Part shown: piece after piece, positions 1 through 12,523 of the stretch
Numbering within the stretch: position 1 is the first letter of the stretch
Layout: each line of letters begins with the position of its first letter
Origin: Hedera helix
Taxonomy: Eukaryota > Streptophyta > Magnoliopsida > Apiales > Araliaceae
NCBI GenBank assembly: GCA_947179155.2
Contig: OX359281.1
Location: forward strand, 39,538,967-39,602,966
Direction of reading: 5' to 3'
DNA: 64,000 nucleotides
The notes under the pieces: generated by a model
Database searches by the model: none
What the model saw: only the letters and a program-made list of their open reading frames with translations
Told to the model about the DNA's origin: nothing
Translations under genes and position numbers: made by a program

Positions 1-1936
1 CTTTTGAAGGGACGCGTCTTATAATGAACTATTGCATTGATTAGACTAATGAGAAGAGTTGCACCATTTAGAACGAAACATAGCAACTATTCACATAGAG
101 TTGCATTGTTTAAATCAAAACCATTGCAACTATTTACTCAATACATAATATTGAACCAATGCAACTATTCAACATCATATTATTAAAATAATAAATTCAA
201 ATTTTCTAAATCAAATATATCATTAAAATAATATCTAACAATCCTCCCCAATTTTGAAAAATTGAAGTACAACATGACTCTAGAAAAGATAGACACAAAC
301 TAGTACCAAATGTGTGTACATAACATGAAGATGTCCTGTGGAATTGAATCTTCACTTAGTGTATTCGCGTCAAAGTTTAATCAGGGTGCACAATAGCTGC
401 AGCTTTGAATTGAAGACTCTATATGAGAAAACCGGACATGAAACACATACCCACATTCTAAGATCAAAGTGTTCAAAAAGCGGCCATGTGCTCTTCTTGG
501 TTTTATGAATGTTATTGGAGGAAAACCTTAATCTCATAGAAGGCGGCTCCACCTTCACATCCGTATAGGTGAGTCAGTCAAATATGAACCTACACCACTT
601 CCCTTAATACAAGTATGACTCATTCAGAATAAAATTTCTTCCTCTCATTTTTTCGCAGGGCCAGAGCATGATCATTTGTAGGAGTCATAAAAGTTTCATG
701 CTCATCAATCAATCATTTTGCCTACTCTTACTTTGAACTCAAAACACTTGGGGTACAAGTATTGAATAGTATTTCAGTAATAGTTGATCGGTTTATAAGG
801 TTTTACCCTATCCCCAAATGATAGCATCTGTACTAAATCTCTTGAAAACTTTTGTCAAGTTTCTGATTTACACATACTCTCTAGAATGTAATTTTACCTT
901 AGACTCATGTCTCATGTAAAGTAAATTTCATTATCACAATATAATGATATAAAGTGACATAGGAAATTACCATAATTTGACGTCTTAACATCAAATTTAG
1001 ATTCCATTTCACTTCTTTACTCAACGTAATAGAGTTAATACTTTTATCACTAATCGAAAATTTATTTTCATCCAAGTAGTCACACCCACTAAGGGTAAAT
1101 ATCCACCACCTTGTGAATTTTTTTTATTTGATAAATTTTGTCAAATAATAGTGTGTACCATGTGATTGTGTAAAGCACCTCCCCGTATAATATATTTCTT
1201 TTGTCTTCACCAAATAATTGCCTCTATTCTCTCTATGTGATTTTCGTTTCAAGACATCTCTGTTGTTGCTACTTATGTCATTCCAATCTTTGATAATTTC
1301 TCCATACAGTAGTTCAATCTCGAGTAAGTTGAATTTCATATCATTGCACGAAATATTGCTTTAAAATTGTTAGTGTAAAAATATAACAATGGCAGAAAAC
1401 TTGAACAACACATGAGTGGGTTGAGGCACGTAATCACTATCTTTAAAGCAATATTCGCTCCCACCATGATGTAATAGGGATTTGTACGATTTACTTCCAG
1501 GATACACCAAACCCACCAAATGTGTATGTAATTTGTTGTTTAACGTACAATTACCACCGAATAGTTTGATCTTTTAAGTACAAGAGTATAAGGAAGATAG
1601 AAGAGACTAAATTCAAGACTTATTTGCGTGAATTTGGACTCGGAGAATTAGAATTATATGGACTAACTATGAGTACTATTTATATATTTGGAGACACTCT
1701 TTTGAGGGGACGCATCTCTTAGAATGAACTATTGCATTGATTAGACTAATGAGAAGAGTTGCACCATTTAGAACGAAACATTGCAACTATTCACATAGAG
1801 TTGCATTGTTTAGATCAAAACCATTGCAACTATTCACACAATACATAATATTGAACCAATGTTACTATTCAACATCATATTATTAAAATAATATATTCAA
1901 TTTTTCTAAATCAAATCATTAAAATAATATCTAACA
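1..1936 (-). mobile_element. LTR retrotransposon, non-coding, cut by window edge
   Basis: Two near-identical direct repeats (1-240, truncated by the window start, and the matching part of 1368-1936) flank a 1.1-kb interior. The complete right copy starts TGTTAG and ends CTAACA, a 6-bp inverted end typical of LTRs. A purine tract (minus strand TTGGGGAGGAT) abuts the left LTR, as a polypurine tract should, so the element reads on the minus strand. No gag or pol coding is visible; the one small ORF (1124-1339, minus) resembles nothing I know. No standard tRNA-Met primer site is seen beside the other LTR. Most likely a non-autonomous (LARD/TRIM-like) copia-type element. It lies just upstream of a hydrolase exon and so probably in an intron of that gene. 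The outer target duplication cannot be checked because the left end is missing. Confidence 0.75.
1368..1936 (-). repeat. Complete 569-bp LTR
   Basis: This is the 5' LTR in the element's own (minus) orientation. It is bounded by TGTTAG...CTAACA. Its last 240 bp match window positions 1-240 with only a few substitutions and small indels, including the shared run ATTGCATTGATTAGACTAAT. This suggests a fairly recent insertion. Confidence 0.75.
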
Positions 1937-2443
1937 GAAACTTTATCTAAGGTGCTGGCCATTTTTTATTTACAGCATCAAGGTCCTGGTGTAAATATGT
2001 AAATATTGCTTCTTAATGGTATTAGTACTTTAAACAAGCTGTAGGTCCTCTATGGACCTTATGCACATTTTAACAGTGACTGTTTGAGATTCTGGGCAGT
2101 TCATACACAGTTAAGCAGACAGAGATAGGAGCAGTCTCTTACTTATACACAGAAGAGGTGATTGGCCAGAAAAAAAGGGAAAGATTTACTTATAAGAATA
2201 TAAGACTATAAATGATAGATACCAAGACAAACTTGTACTTGAGCATAGGTACACAGTGATAGTTTTCTTTTTCCTTTTATTATTATTATTATAACTAAAA
2301 TTCACTCTAGCTCGTAAGACTAGCTAAATGGGCGATCTTTCTTGGAGTATAATTTTATGATTGATGCCAGTCAATTATCATTTGGACCGTTGATATGTGT
2401 GCACATATGTCCTTAACCCTGGTATTTGCATCTATATTTGCAG

Positions 2444-5400
2444 TCTTCATTTGCACGTTACATGTCTGAGCAAGGATTTGACACATGGATTCTTGAAGTT
2501 CGAGGTGCTGGGCTGAGCGTGGAAGGATCAGAGTCGAAAGAAATTGAGCAGTCTGCGCATGCAATGTCTGAGCAGATGGAAGCTGCTGCCAACTCTGCAA
2601 CTGCTGGGGTTTTTTCTACATCACAGCGATCAACTAAAGTTCTTAGTGACTCAACAGAGTCTGAAATGACTGTAACCAAAGAAGACCACCCGATAGGAAT
2701 ACCAACTGTATTTGATGAATCAAAACTGGTGACTAAGTTAACGGAAATATTTATGCGCCTATCAGAACGAGTCTCTGGCTTTCTTAGTGAAGGTCAATCA
2801 AAGATTGTATTTGCTAAATTATTTGATCATATGTCAAGACTCTTTGAGGAGTCTTTTCTATCAGAACCCTTTAACGAGACAAGGGGAAAGCTTTTAAGTT
2901 TATTGGAAACAAAGCAAAACTCTGCTGTTGCTAGCCAAATAAGAGATTTGAGTCAAAAGCTTGTAAATATTATTAACGAAGGTCAACGCTCTGTTTCACC
3001 TCCGTTGTTTGACCTACAAGAGCGATTTATCAGGACTGTAGATGATTTTCAGAAACAACTGGAGTTGATTGTCAAGTATGATTGGGACTTTGATCATTAC
3101 TTGGAAGAGGACGTTCCTGCTGCGGTGAGGTGGCATTTGTCTTTGCTAGGATTTCTAAAAATGATAACTGTTTCTCCTTCCGACTCAATTCAGTTGTCCC
3201 CTTTTTCCTTTCACTCATTTTAAGAAAGTATAAGTTTAGTGTGGCATGTTGTGTAGAGTTTAAAAACTACCGTTTATTGGACTCCACCCAAAGTTATCTT
3301 TTTCCCAACTAGGGTAAAATGGTAATTTGCACATAAGATAAGAAGTGGAGTTTGCAAGATTTTTGAATGGACGGAGTATTGTGCTGGTTCTGACTCTAAA
3401 TTTGAAGTTTTGCTTTCAGCTTTACACCTTTCTTTGAGACTATTCTAGGATGCTTTATACGGCATCTTTGCAGTACTTGTCCTTTTACATTGGTTGTTGA
3501 TTGTCATGTCTTTTACTGTAGATGGAATATATAAAGGCGCAGACCAAACCAAGGGATGGTAAATTGCTCGCAATTGGGCACTCCATGGGTGGCATCTTGC
3601 TATATGCGCTGTTGTCACGATATGGTAAGGTGGCATTAGTAATTTTTATTTTACAAAAGGACGTGGGGCATCTTTCATGAGTTTGATAATCACCCACTAA
3701 AAACGTATATCATGCAAGTCTTCCAAGTCAGCTGATTACTTAATATACCATGCTTCTAGACTATATGTTGTTGAAGTTGTCTAGTATTTCATTAAACCTG
3801 TCATAGCAATCAATGTACTCACCGCACATTATGTGTGATTTCTTCTTATTAAAAATCTAAAAATGCCTGAGAAATATAATACGTATATGTGTTTTCGGGT
3901 TACCTTAAAAAACATGCAGAAAGTGATGTGTCTTATAAACTTGGACAGAGGGAGTAATAATTAGATGCACATACTTGCGATGTATGGCTTCCCAATTTCA
4001 TTAGTTTTTGAAGGTTATTTCAAGGACAAGTGGATGCTGGTTAGCGGAAATGTAGCAACAGTAATTGATTTTAACCTGCAAATAATTTGTGTTGTTATTG
4101 CTATTATTATACTCAGAGTTTTCCCGTAAACAAGTGGCTTTTACTGTGTAAATTTTTGTGTTTAGGAAATAATAACTCCCCCAGTCCCTCAGCATTTTTG
4201 GGATATATGTCCTGCTCAATATATCAGGGCACTGCTTTGATCAAATCTTAGTTTGTTGCTTATGGACAGTCATGAAGTCACTAACAATTCATCTTTCTTT
4301 ACCTACAGTTGTGACGTTTGTTGAACATGGTTTGCCTGTCGTATTAGTGTTGACTTTCTGAATTGAAGTTGAGACTCTTTTATAATGTGCTTATTTAATT
4401 TTTCATCTTACAGTTTAAATTGAGAAGTTTTGTTTAAAAGTTTTGGTATGTAAGTTGGTCTATTAATATATTTTATCTCTAAAGGTGCTGAAGGAAGTGA
4501 GCCTGACTTGGCAGCAATAGTGACTTTGGCGTCGTCACTTGATTACAGATCTTCAAAATCATCTCTCAAACTGCTACTACCCCTTGTAAGAGAATAACAT
4601 CTAATTATGTGAATCAACTCTTATGTTCATTTTCAATTATCATTTCGTTTTATTTTTAAGCGGAATACTTGATGTCAATTGAAGATTGATACACTTTCCA
4701 TTCAGGCTGATCCTGCACAGGCTCTCAATGTGCCTGCTGTTCCTTTGGGGGCATTATTGACAGTTGCTTTTCCTCTTTCATCTCGTCCTCCTTATGTGTT
4801 GTCATGGCTTAATCACATGATATCAGCCGAGGATATGATGCATCCAGAGATGTTAAAAAAGCTAGTCTTGAACAACTTCTGTAAGTACAGACATACTTAT
4901 ACCTACTATGGGTCATGAACACCAGCTTCTTGTCTCAATTTTTCATAAATGCACTAGATGGAGTTATATATCAGGAATCATGAAAATGCTACTGTTTTTA
5001 TCTACAGAGTAAGAAATAAATATATGAATGCTACTAGTCGAACACATATCAATGTGCAGCTTATCGTAGATATCAAAAGTGATAATAAGAAAGAAAGCAT
5101 ATTAGCACATGGCATTGATGTACTGTACCATAATAAAGGAGTCCATGATCAAACCTTGCCAACTCCAAGGGGTGCCCACACAAGCTTATGCTTGGACTTG
5201 CCTGATGCATGGCTCTTGTTGGGGGATAAAGAAGGAAGGGGGGGGGGGGGGGGGGGGGGGGGGGTTTGCACCCGTGAGACTAGTCAAATGCTCTAAGAGA
5301 TTTGGATACCCATTATTGATAAAATTAATTAATTAAAGAAAGAAATAAAACGTATAAGGTGTTTTTCAGAGTTAGGAGGTTGTTTATGGTTTTGCAAAAA

Positions 5401-6918
5401 TTATGATACCCAGAGCTTTAGTCCTGCCATGAATCTGTGAACTTCACTTGGCATTTTGACACTTGGGATTGGATTAGTCATGAAAACAACTTTATTGTTC
5501 AGTTGGCTTTGCAAAGAAAAGGAATTGAGTAACTTTAGTGTTGCATTGGTTTAATAGAAATGTTTATGGAGGGGTTCCTAAGTAAGCCTTACTGCTAATT
5601 TAATGTAGAAATGGCACAAAATTTGGAAAAAGTCGTAAATGTTAATTTCAAGCAATGATTGAGGGAATTAAGATGCCGAAGTTAACATTTAGTAGCTAGT
5701 ATTTTTGTTTCCTGCTTAAGGTTATTTTTGGTAGCATTGACAGAAAGGAAGGAAAGGAAAAAGGAAAAGGTGAAAGATCTGAACATTACTAGATTTGATC
5801 ATCGGGTCATTACCTTACTCCCTCCCATCCCAATTTGAATGCATGATTTGAATGGTGCAAATTTTAAGACATTTTAACGGTACATTTCGACATAATATAT
5901 TTCATATTTCTATTTTAAAGTTTCATTGTAAATGCCAAGTAAAACTTAGACAAAAGCTATATTGATAATAATTATTTGTAAGCGTGTTGTTTGATTGCGT
6001 TAAAAGCTGTCCCATAATAACAGTTTCAAAACGGCATTAGATAAGTAGTATACTTGATAGTTTTAGATTTTCTAAGAAGAAAATAGGATCAGTCTTCTTC
6101 TCTCTTTTTTTTCGGGGGACAAAGTATAATTAGGCTTATGTACATGGAGAGAGCTTGTCCAAAAACAAAAAGAAGGTTTATGAAGATATTTTTTCTTTTG
6201 TAGCTTTTGATTATTTTGTTCTTTTCCTTTTCCTTTTTTTTTTCCAACTTCCAATTATATCCAAATAGTTGCTTTAAGAACTCAGGCACACTAGTGTTGT
6301 TGGAAATAATTTTTTGTGACTACTTTCCTTTTCTATGTGAATGTACTGAACCATTTGGTTTAAAATAACAACTGGCAGGTACTATACCCGCTAAACTTCT
6401 ATTGCAATTGGCCTCAGTTTTTCGTGAAGGTGGACTTTGTGACAGGAGTGGTAAATTTTTCTTCAAGGATCATCTCCATAAAAACAATGTCCCTATCTTG
6501 GCTATTGCAGGAGATCAAGACCAAATCTGCCCAACTGAAGCTGTATATGGTATGTTTCAAGTACAGATCATTGATCCACCTAAACTTTGAGGTTTGATAT
6601 TTTATATTATTATCCACTAGACCAATACTTTTTACTTATCTAGTGTTATCAAGTGAACAGAAACCGTGAAGCTCATACCTGAGAACTTGGTCACGTATAA
6701 AGTATTTGGAAAGCCTGAAGGTCCACATTATGGTCATTATGATTTGGTGGGAGGACGACAGGTACAAACAATCTTCTATTATATCTACTTCTCGTGGCAT
6801 CGTATATTGTATCTGTTAAGTGTTTAACACCTTCAAAATATATCACGTTTAAATGCAGGCTGTTGACCAAGTATACCCCTGTATAATCCAGTTTCTAAGT
6901 CGTCATGACCTGAAATAA
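2444..6918 (+). CDS. Plant alpha/beta hydrolase (At1g15060-like), 3' part
   Basis: Seven coding exons with consistent phases and GT-AG borders: 2444-3124, 3522-3624, 4485-4585, 4706-4880, 6379-6549, 6661-6761 and 6859-6918 (TAA). The first visible exon enters in frame as SSFARYMSEQGFDTWILEVR, so the N-terminal exon(s) lie left of the window. Exon 2 carries the nucleophile elbow GHSMGG. The acid is probably the Asp in AIAGDQDQICP and the base the His in GPHYGHYDLVGG, giving a complete Ser-Asp-His set. The long Ser/Glu-rich insert in the first visible exon (about 225 residues) is a feature of the plant family (UCP031088 type), whose substrate I do not know. No frame damage is seen. The large intron 4881-6378 contains a 27-bp G run and a Stowaway-like end. 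Family assignment is from memory of Arabidopsis At1g15060/At1g73750. Confidence 0.85.
5238..5264. repeat. G homopolymer, 27 bp
   Basis: An uninterrupted run of 27 G inside the fifth visible intron region of the hydrolase gene, preceded by a purine-rich lead (AAAGAAGGAA). It is one of four very long G/C runs in this window. Confidence 0.95.
5814..5945. repeat. Stowaway-like MITE end (fragment)
   Basis: Begins TTACTCCCTCCCATCCC, the usual terminal sequence of plant Stowaway MITEs (Tc1/mariner type). It is followed by AT-rich sequence. No matching right end (GGGAGTA) was found within the next few hundred bases. A separate right-type end (ACAGAGGGAGTAATA) is at about 3944-3958. Both lie in introns of the hydrolase gene. 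The right border given is arbitrary. Confidence 0.45.
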
Positions 6919-7031
6919 TTATGAAAGGAATAGGTTCTCTTTTGTTATCCACAACTTTTGGCTGCACATTTTAAATCTAACTTGCCATCGAGCTTCATTC
7001 TCTTTGTTGGTGGTGGCAGTAATTGTGTACG

Positions 7032-7146
7032 GTAAGTCTTGGAAACATCAATTCTATTTTTCTCCTCAGTCAGTCAAATATTTTTGGGGGTAAATGAGAT
7101 GATAATAATGTTGCTTCTCCCTGCTTTCATTTTTGTGCTGTTGCAG
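7032..7146 (+). other. Probable intron in the 3' UTR of the hydrolase gene
   Basis: A strong donor (CG|GTAAGT) at 7032 and a pyrimidine-rich acceptor ending TTGCAG at 7146 lie downstream of the TAA at 6916-6918. The exon junction would sit about 113 nt after the stop, far enough to recruit nonsense-mediated decay. The 3' UTR would then continue to roughly 7340. Inferred from splice signals only. Confidence 0.5.
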
Positions 7147-8200
7147 GATGCTACCTAAGCAAGGGTTCCGTGGAGACAAACACTAGAGAAGCCTAATCAG
7201 AATTGATGTTTATTTAAGGATGAAGTTTTTGCTTCGTTTGTATTCATTTAGTTGTTCTTTTCCAAAATATTTTCACTTTACGATCAGTTTGTATTTGTGA
7301 GGGGATTTGGGAGAGTGTATATATACTAATCTTTGATTACTTATTGTTGAGAACAATCATGGTTTGCCAGATTTGATGTAAATGAAGGTCAAGCAAGGTA
7401 AAAAAAAGCAACTTTTGATATAGAATGATTGTAAATTTGAGTAGTTTCGTAGAGGAAAAGTTCATTAGTTTATGCCGTACAGTATGTATCCACAGTGGGT
7501 AATATATATCGGGTATTTAAAATACAAATTATGGCATGTGGCAAGCATCTTTAAAAATTGAAAGCATACATATTTGCCTTTGCCCCACCCCCATGTCATG
7601 AATGTGGGGGGAATAAAAGTGTCCCCTAGATTCTGAACATACCTGGGACCCTGGCTCAAGAATTTTAATGTCGTGTTTGTCCCCTTTCTAATGGGATTAT
7701 GCCTGTTTTTTTAACTTGTCATGGATTAGAGCAAGTGTTTTTTCCCCTCTCCATGCTCGTACGTTTTCTGTGATGATATGAAGTACCCAAAATGCAACTA
7801 ATAAAAAACGAGTGAAGGGTAAATTTGGAGAAAGTGAGGAGGGGGCTTAGTTTAGCCATTTCTTAGTGTATCAAAATAATCTCCACATGCCCGAAAGAAT
7901 TCGCTTTTTAAAGAGAGTTTAACGTCTTTTTGTCTCGGTTAGAGTAGCGCTTTCAGAAGGAGGGCTACTTGAACAAGTGCATAAAATTCTTGAGCAAGAT
8001 CATTTTGTTTATGACCAGATACCAAACTTTGTCTAAGATCACATGTGAACCCTCAAATAATTAGAACATAGGATCCTAAATATTCAATTCATGTCCAACA
8101 AAAGAAAGGATCCTAATATTCAATTGTAATTACGACCATTGAACTTATATTTTTCATCAAGTTCATTTTCAGAGTGATTTATATGTTATGTTCCACACTT

Positions 8201-8242
<42 letters not shown>

Positions 8243-8972
8243 ACCAAGCCAAAAAAAATAAAAAAATTCAAATAAATAAATAAATTATTTTTAGTGCTAA
8301 TTGTCAACAGTGACTTGCTATATATGTTGTTGAATTGACGATTGAAGTTAGCTTGTGTAAAATACATGCTGCACAAGATAAGTGGAGAGAGAGGGGAAAT
8401 TTTATGGCTGATGTTAACTCTCAAATTGCCATTCAATGTGTGTGATTATCGAAGATGGTGGATATGCCTAATATAAATCCTTTAGGTGATAAACCATAAT
8501 TAAATCGTTACACTCCTCACTAAATTGGTTGCAAGAAAACAAAAGATAGATAACTTTTAATTTTGGAAAGCAACCATAAGATGAAAAATTGGCTATGTAC
8601 AGCTTGTACTACTAGTAGTATAGTATTGATGGTTAATAATTACATAGTTGTACATATGTTAGTCCTAACAGTTTAAAACTCGTCATGATAGCTTGTTTGC
8701 TGCCTTTGATCATTGTCAGAATAGAGAAGTTGAATAGAAAGATCTTGTAGCAATGTCGGGAAGCAAAATCCAAAATTACTTTAGTTAGGATCATTTCTGC
8801 CCATCCATCCCTTGTTCTTCTGTTCTTTTTCCCACTTCCTGGAGTTCTTGCATGTGTATAATGTCAGAATGCATTAACCACTGGCTACTCAATGATTGAT
8901 AATGAGGGTAAAAATTGAAGTTCTATTGTTTTCAATGTTCCCCACTTTTACTTTCATTATTTCTTGTCGCTT
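7147..8972. other. Intergenic region, hydrolase 3' end to IAA32-like gene
   Basis: Holds the rest of the hydrolase 3' UTR and then about 1.6 kb of non-coding sequence with a 41-bp C run at 8202-8242. No gene was recognised on either strand; the ORFs here are short and have no family resemblance. Confidence 0.6.
8202..8242. repeat. C homopolymer, 41 bp
   Basis: 41 consecutive C, the longest of the four G/C homopolymers in the window. It is followed by an A-rich stretch and several TAAA units. Confidence 0.95.
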
Positions 8973-8979
8973 ATATTTA

Positions 8980-8988
8980 TATATAAAT
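8980..8988 (+). promoter_or_regulatory. Possible TATA box of the IAA32-like gene
   Basis: TATATAAAT lies 79 bp upstream of the chosen start codon at 9059, a plausible distance for a plant core promoter with a short leader. AT-rich context makes chance occurrence likely. Confidence 0.35.
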
Positions 8989-9058
8989 ATGTATACATGT
9001 TTTCATTTAGTCACACTCTAATTTACAGACATATTTGTTAGTTATTTTGATTACTCAA

Positions 9059-10043
9059 ATGGATTCAAACACATCAGGTTATTTTGTAAACCATGGAAGT
9101 CTCCCTTCTGCATATTACCAAGACAAAGAGGATGGTAGCATGATTGACTTGGGTCTTAGTCTTAGAACTTTGCAGCCTCAAGCTTATCATCCATCTGGAC
9201 ATGGTACGCCTTTCGTTCTAAATTTTGTTTCAATTTAATGTGCTTGTTTATGCTTTTGAAAACAATAAGAACAAGAAAATATTTTAGTTTGAATGTGTTT
9301 TCAAGAGAGAACAGAAGAAACAAATTTAAAGTATTTGATCTTTAAAATGCATCTTCTTTTTTCCCTTTTCACTTGCGAGCTTAACTGAAACAGTCGATAT
9401 TCATATTTTAATTTTTCTTAGCGCAGATGATTATGGTGACCTGATAGATTGGCAACAATTGCACCCACAGCTGAGAAGTTCAAATTATGAGTACACAAGA
9501 ACTAGTACCTATGATTCTGCTGAAGAAACAGAGGGAGTCCAAAGCAAAGAGCGGTGTGCTTATGTTAAGGTTAACATGGATGGTGTAATTGTTGGTCGAA
9601 AAATATGTGTCTTTGATCATGCAGATTACTCGAGTCTTGCAGTTCAACTGGAAGAAATGTTTGGTATGCACTAAAGCTAACCTTACCAGCTTGCGTAATT
9701 ATTTTTATGATATGATGTGTTGATCACTTAACATAAATGTTGAGAGATTCTGCTGTTTAGGGAGACAGTCTCTGTCAGGATTAAGGCTTTTCCAGGCTGC
9801 ATCTGAATTCTGCATGTTTTATAAAGACAGAGATGAGCGATGGAGGACTGTAGGCGACGTCCCTTGGAAGTAATTTCTAATTTTTGTTAACCATGCGAGT
9901 TCCATTTGTCAGTTGTAAATAGCTTATTGATTTTGTGTTTTGAATTGAGGATTCTCGACAGGAAATTCATAGATTGCGTGAAGCGCCTGAGGATCGTTAG
10001 GAAGAATGAAGTTATAGAGCCTTCTTCTGCAGCATTTGCTTAG
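9059..10043 (+). CDS. IAA32: Non-canonical Aux/IAA protein, IAA32/IAA34 type
   Basis: Four exons, 9059-9203, 9427-9663, 9761-9869 and 9962-10043 (TAG), join in phase to 190 residues, close to the remembered length of Arabidopsis IAA32. It would be a nuclear repressor of auxin-responsive transcription that binds ARF proteins. Domain I is the EAR-type motif in IDLGLSLRTL (about residues 30-39). The PB1 region runs from YVKVNMDG through GLRLFQ to the acidic segment YKDRDERWRTVGDVPW. The canonical degron (GWPPV, domain II) is absent: the stretch between domain I and PB1 contains GDLIDWQQLHPQLRSS instead. This absence is typical of the IAA32/34 subgroup, so direct TIR1/auxin-triggered turnover is not expected. 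The start MDSNTSG was chosen over an in-frame ATG 24 bp upstream because it matches the family start. Confidence 0.92.
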
Positions 10044-11751
10044 AAAGCTCCTCAACTCTTTATTTCCATTAGCAGAAGTGTGATTTGTGCTACAAAATTC
10101 AGAAAGGGAACAAAGATGAAAAATGCAACTCATTTGGTAGACTATGATGTTGGCATGTTTCTGCATCATGGAATTGTATAACACTTTTAACATGTCCACA
10201 AAAATTAAGTGAAGTGAAAAAATGTTTATGCCTATTGTTATGATCTCCTGCAAATTGCACCCAAACTTAGAAGAAGAGCAACAAATCTGAGAAAGGAAAG
10301 TGGATCTATCTCAAATTAAATGAGACCACTTGACACAAAAAAAGGGACTGACGAAAATAATTGCTTTGTGGAACTTTGGCATCAAGTGGGAAGTAGCTGA
10401 TAAGTACCAAATACACGTTGTAAAATTGATTTCTTAAAATCTGAACTCTCTCTTCTCTTGCCCTCCTTTCCTGCATTGACTCTCCACCCCAGTATTGGTT
10501 AGTTCAGGCATGATTGGCGCTTCATTTGTGAGCTTATAGTAGAAAATTGTAGGCCTAATTGAATTGCTGCATTTCATTACAAGAAAAAACTACATTATAG
10601 TAAAATAACAGAGATTGATTGCCAATCAATCCCTGGAAGGAAGAGTTAAGATTCTTCTCATATATAGGCTAGGGTCCCATTGATTTATTGCACTATTAAC
10701 ACTCTCACAACCCAGCATATGACAGCCCAACATTCATGGTTCCGTACAAGTACCAGTATGATTTCTGTGTTGGGTTGTGCATGTGTGTTTTAACTTTATG
10801 GGGTATTTTCTTGCTCTAGCCCCCACCACCCCAACCCAAAATAAATAATAACAAAAAAGAGAAAAAAAGAGAGAGTTAAACATTTGAACCATTAATATAT
10901 AGTCACACACATATACATTGCTTAAAAAGCCAAAATAGTAAAGTAGGAAAGTTATAAAACCACAGATGTAACCATGAAAAGAGCCACGACAAGAAGCCCA
11001 GGTGGCTAGGAGGAATGTACTTCCCATATAAAAACAGATCAAACTGAATCATATGAAGTATTATATGATTGAGAATGAACTTCCAAAGGAAAAAAGGAAG
11101 TGCACAAACATCACACAAACCAATGAATCTGGTTCGACCACGCATAACAGGCAGACAAAGTGCATTTTCAACAATGTAGTAATTATCTAAAAGCAACTAA
11201 CTACATTGTTAAGACAACTGTTTACCACTTAATAAAAATCTTTAGGATGTGGTTTACTTATTCCGCCCCATTTTGTATGCACATGCATTTACCACTATTC
11301 GTGTCTATGATTTTTAATGTGTTCCACAGTTTTATCTTTATTTTCCAACTTGTGTGTACTATAAGTCTAATGCAGTACAATAAAGGAACACAAAAAAACA
11401 AGAAGGAAAAACAATTGACAGAGAAACCAAGGAAAACAAACAAAACAGAAATGATCTGCAATAAGAGCAAGATGAAGAAAACATAATAAACTAAAAAACC
11501 AACTCGTGAAAAAATAGTCACAAGACTAAGGAACCTCTTCCAACAAGCTCTTACCTGAGACCTAACTTCGCTTGGCCCTATTCTACAATCACTAGGCCCT
11601 TTCACTACAATGTCCATTAATTACTCATCCATTTATCTGGCTATTGACCCCATTGCCAAAAAATCCATCTTGCTGAGACTTCACCTCTGATCATTCTACA
11701 TGCAGTTTCAAGCTGAATTGATAAACAAAATTTTATTCCCATGGCTTGGGG
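10044..11751. other. Intergenic region without recognised gene
   Basis: 3' flank of the IAA32-like gene, then AT-rich sequence. Several ORFs of about 100 codons on both strands are low-complexity (Leu/Phe/Lys rich) and overlap each other, so they look like chance frames. Confidence 0.6.
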
Positions 11752-12458
11752 TTATAGCTCAGTCGGTCTTTCCAAAGCAACAGATGTATGCCTCATCATC
11801 GGTCTTCTCTCAGGGCTGCTTTGAATGCATTCCATTGCAATTTTTAGAACTGCAATCATCTCTTCTTCTCTATCAGCAGCTTGAGCTAAATATGGGTCTT
11901 AAACTTCTAAAAATGGAGTCTTTTCTTCAATGCATAGTTGAATCCAACGAACAAGATCCATTTCTGAGGTACCCACTTGGACTATTAGTGGTAGTCCAGT
12001 AATCATTTCTAGTAGAATGGCCCCATATGAGTAAACATCCCATTTCTGTGATGGCTTCACCACTTTAAATGCCTCAGGAGCTTGATAGCAAGATCCCAAA
12101 TTTGCAACTGAGTTTATTGTCATAGCTTCTGAAGGTTTCTGCAGTTTCTCACAGGGCATTCGGTTGGATTCCAGGGTTGGGGTTCCTCCAGCTATATTAT
12201 TAGCAAGGCGTCCGAGTCCAAAATCTGAGATGGGGCTTCCAGGTTCTGTCCAAGCAATACGTCTCCATGGACATATTTTTCGGGGTTGTATTCATGCAGA
12301 TAAACCAAGCCTTTTGCAATTCCTTTCATTATTTTCAACTGAATAGACCATTAGAGCGGTGTAAAAGATACCATTCCCGGCTTCCCTGAGGACATTCTCA
12401 GACCAAAATGATCAAGTTAACATAATCATCAGACTCATAACTTGAAATGGAAAGAAGG

Positions 12459-12523
<65 letters not shown>

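Noticed and set aside
8179..8436. Poly-Gly minus-strand ORF
   Set aside because: Product of translating the 41-bp C run.
10734..11617. Several overlapping ORFs of about 100 codons on both strands
   Set aside because: Low-complexity Leu/Phe/Lys-rich frames that overlap one another, with no motif or family resemblance.
11747..11775. tRNA-like start GGGGTTATAGCTCAGTCGGT
   Set aside because: It resembles the 5' part of a tRNA, but no anticodon arm, T-loop (GGTTCGA) or matching acceptor 3' strand follows. It is the reverse complement of the end of the kinase pseudogene.
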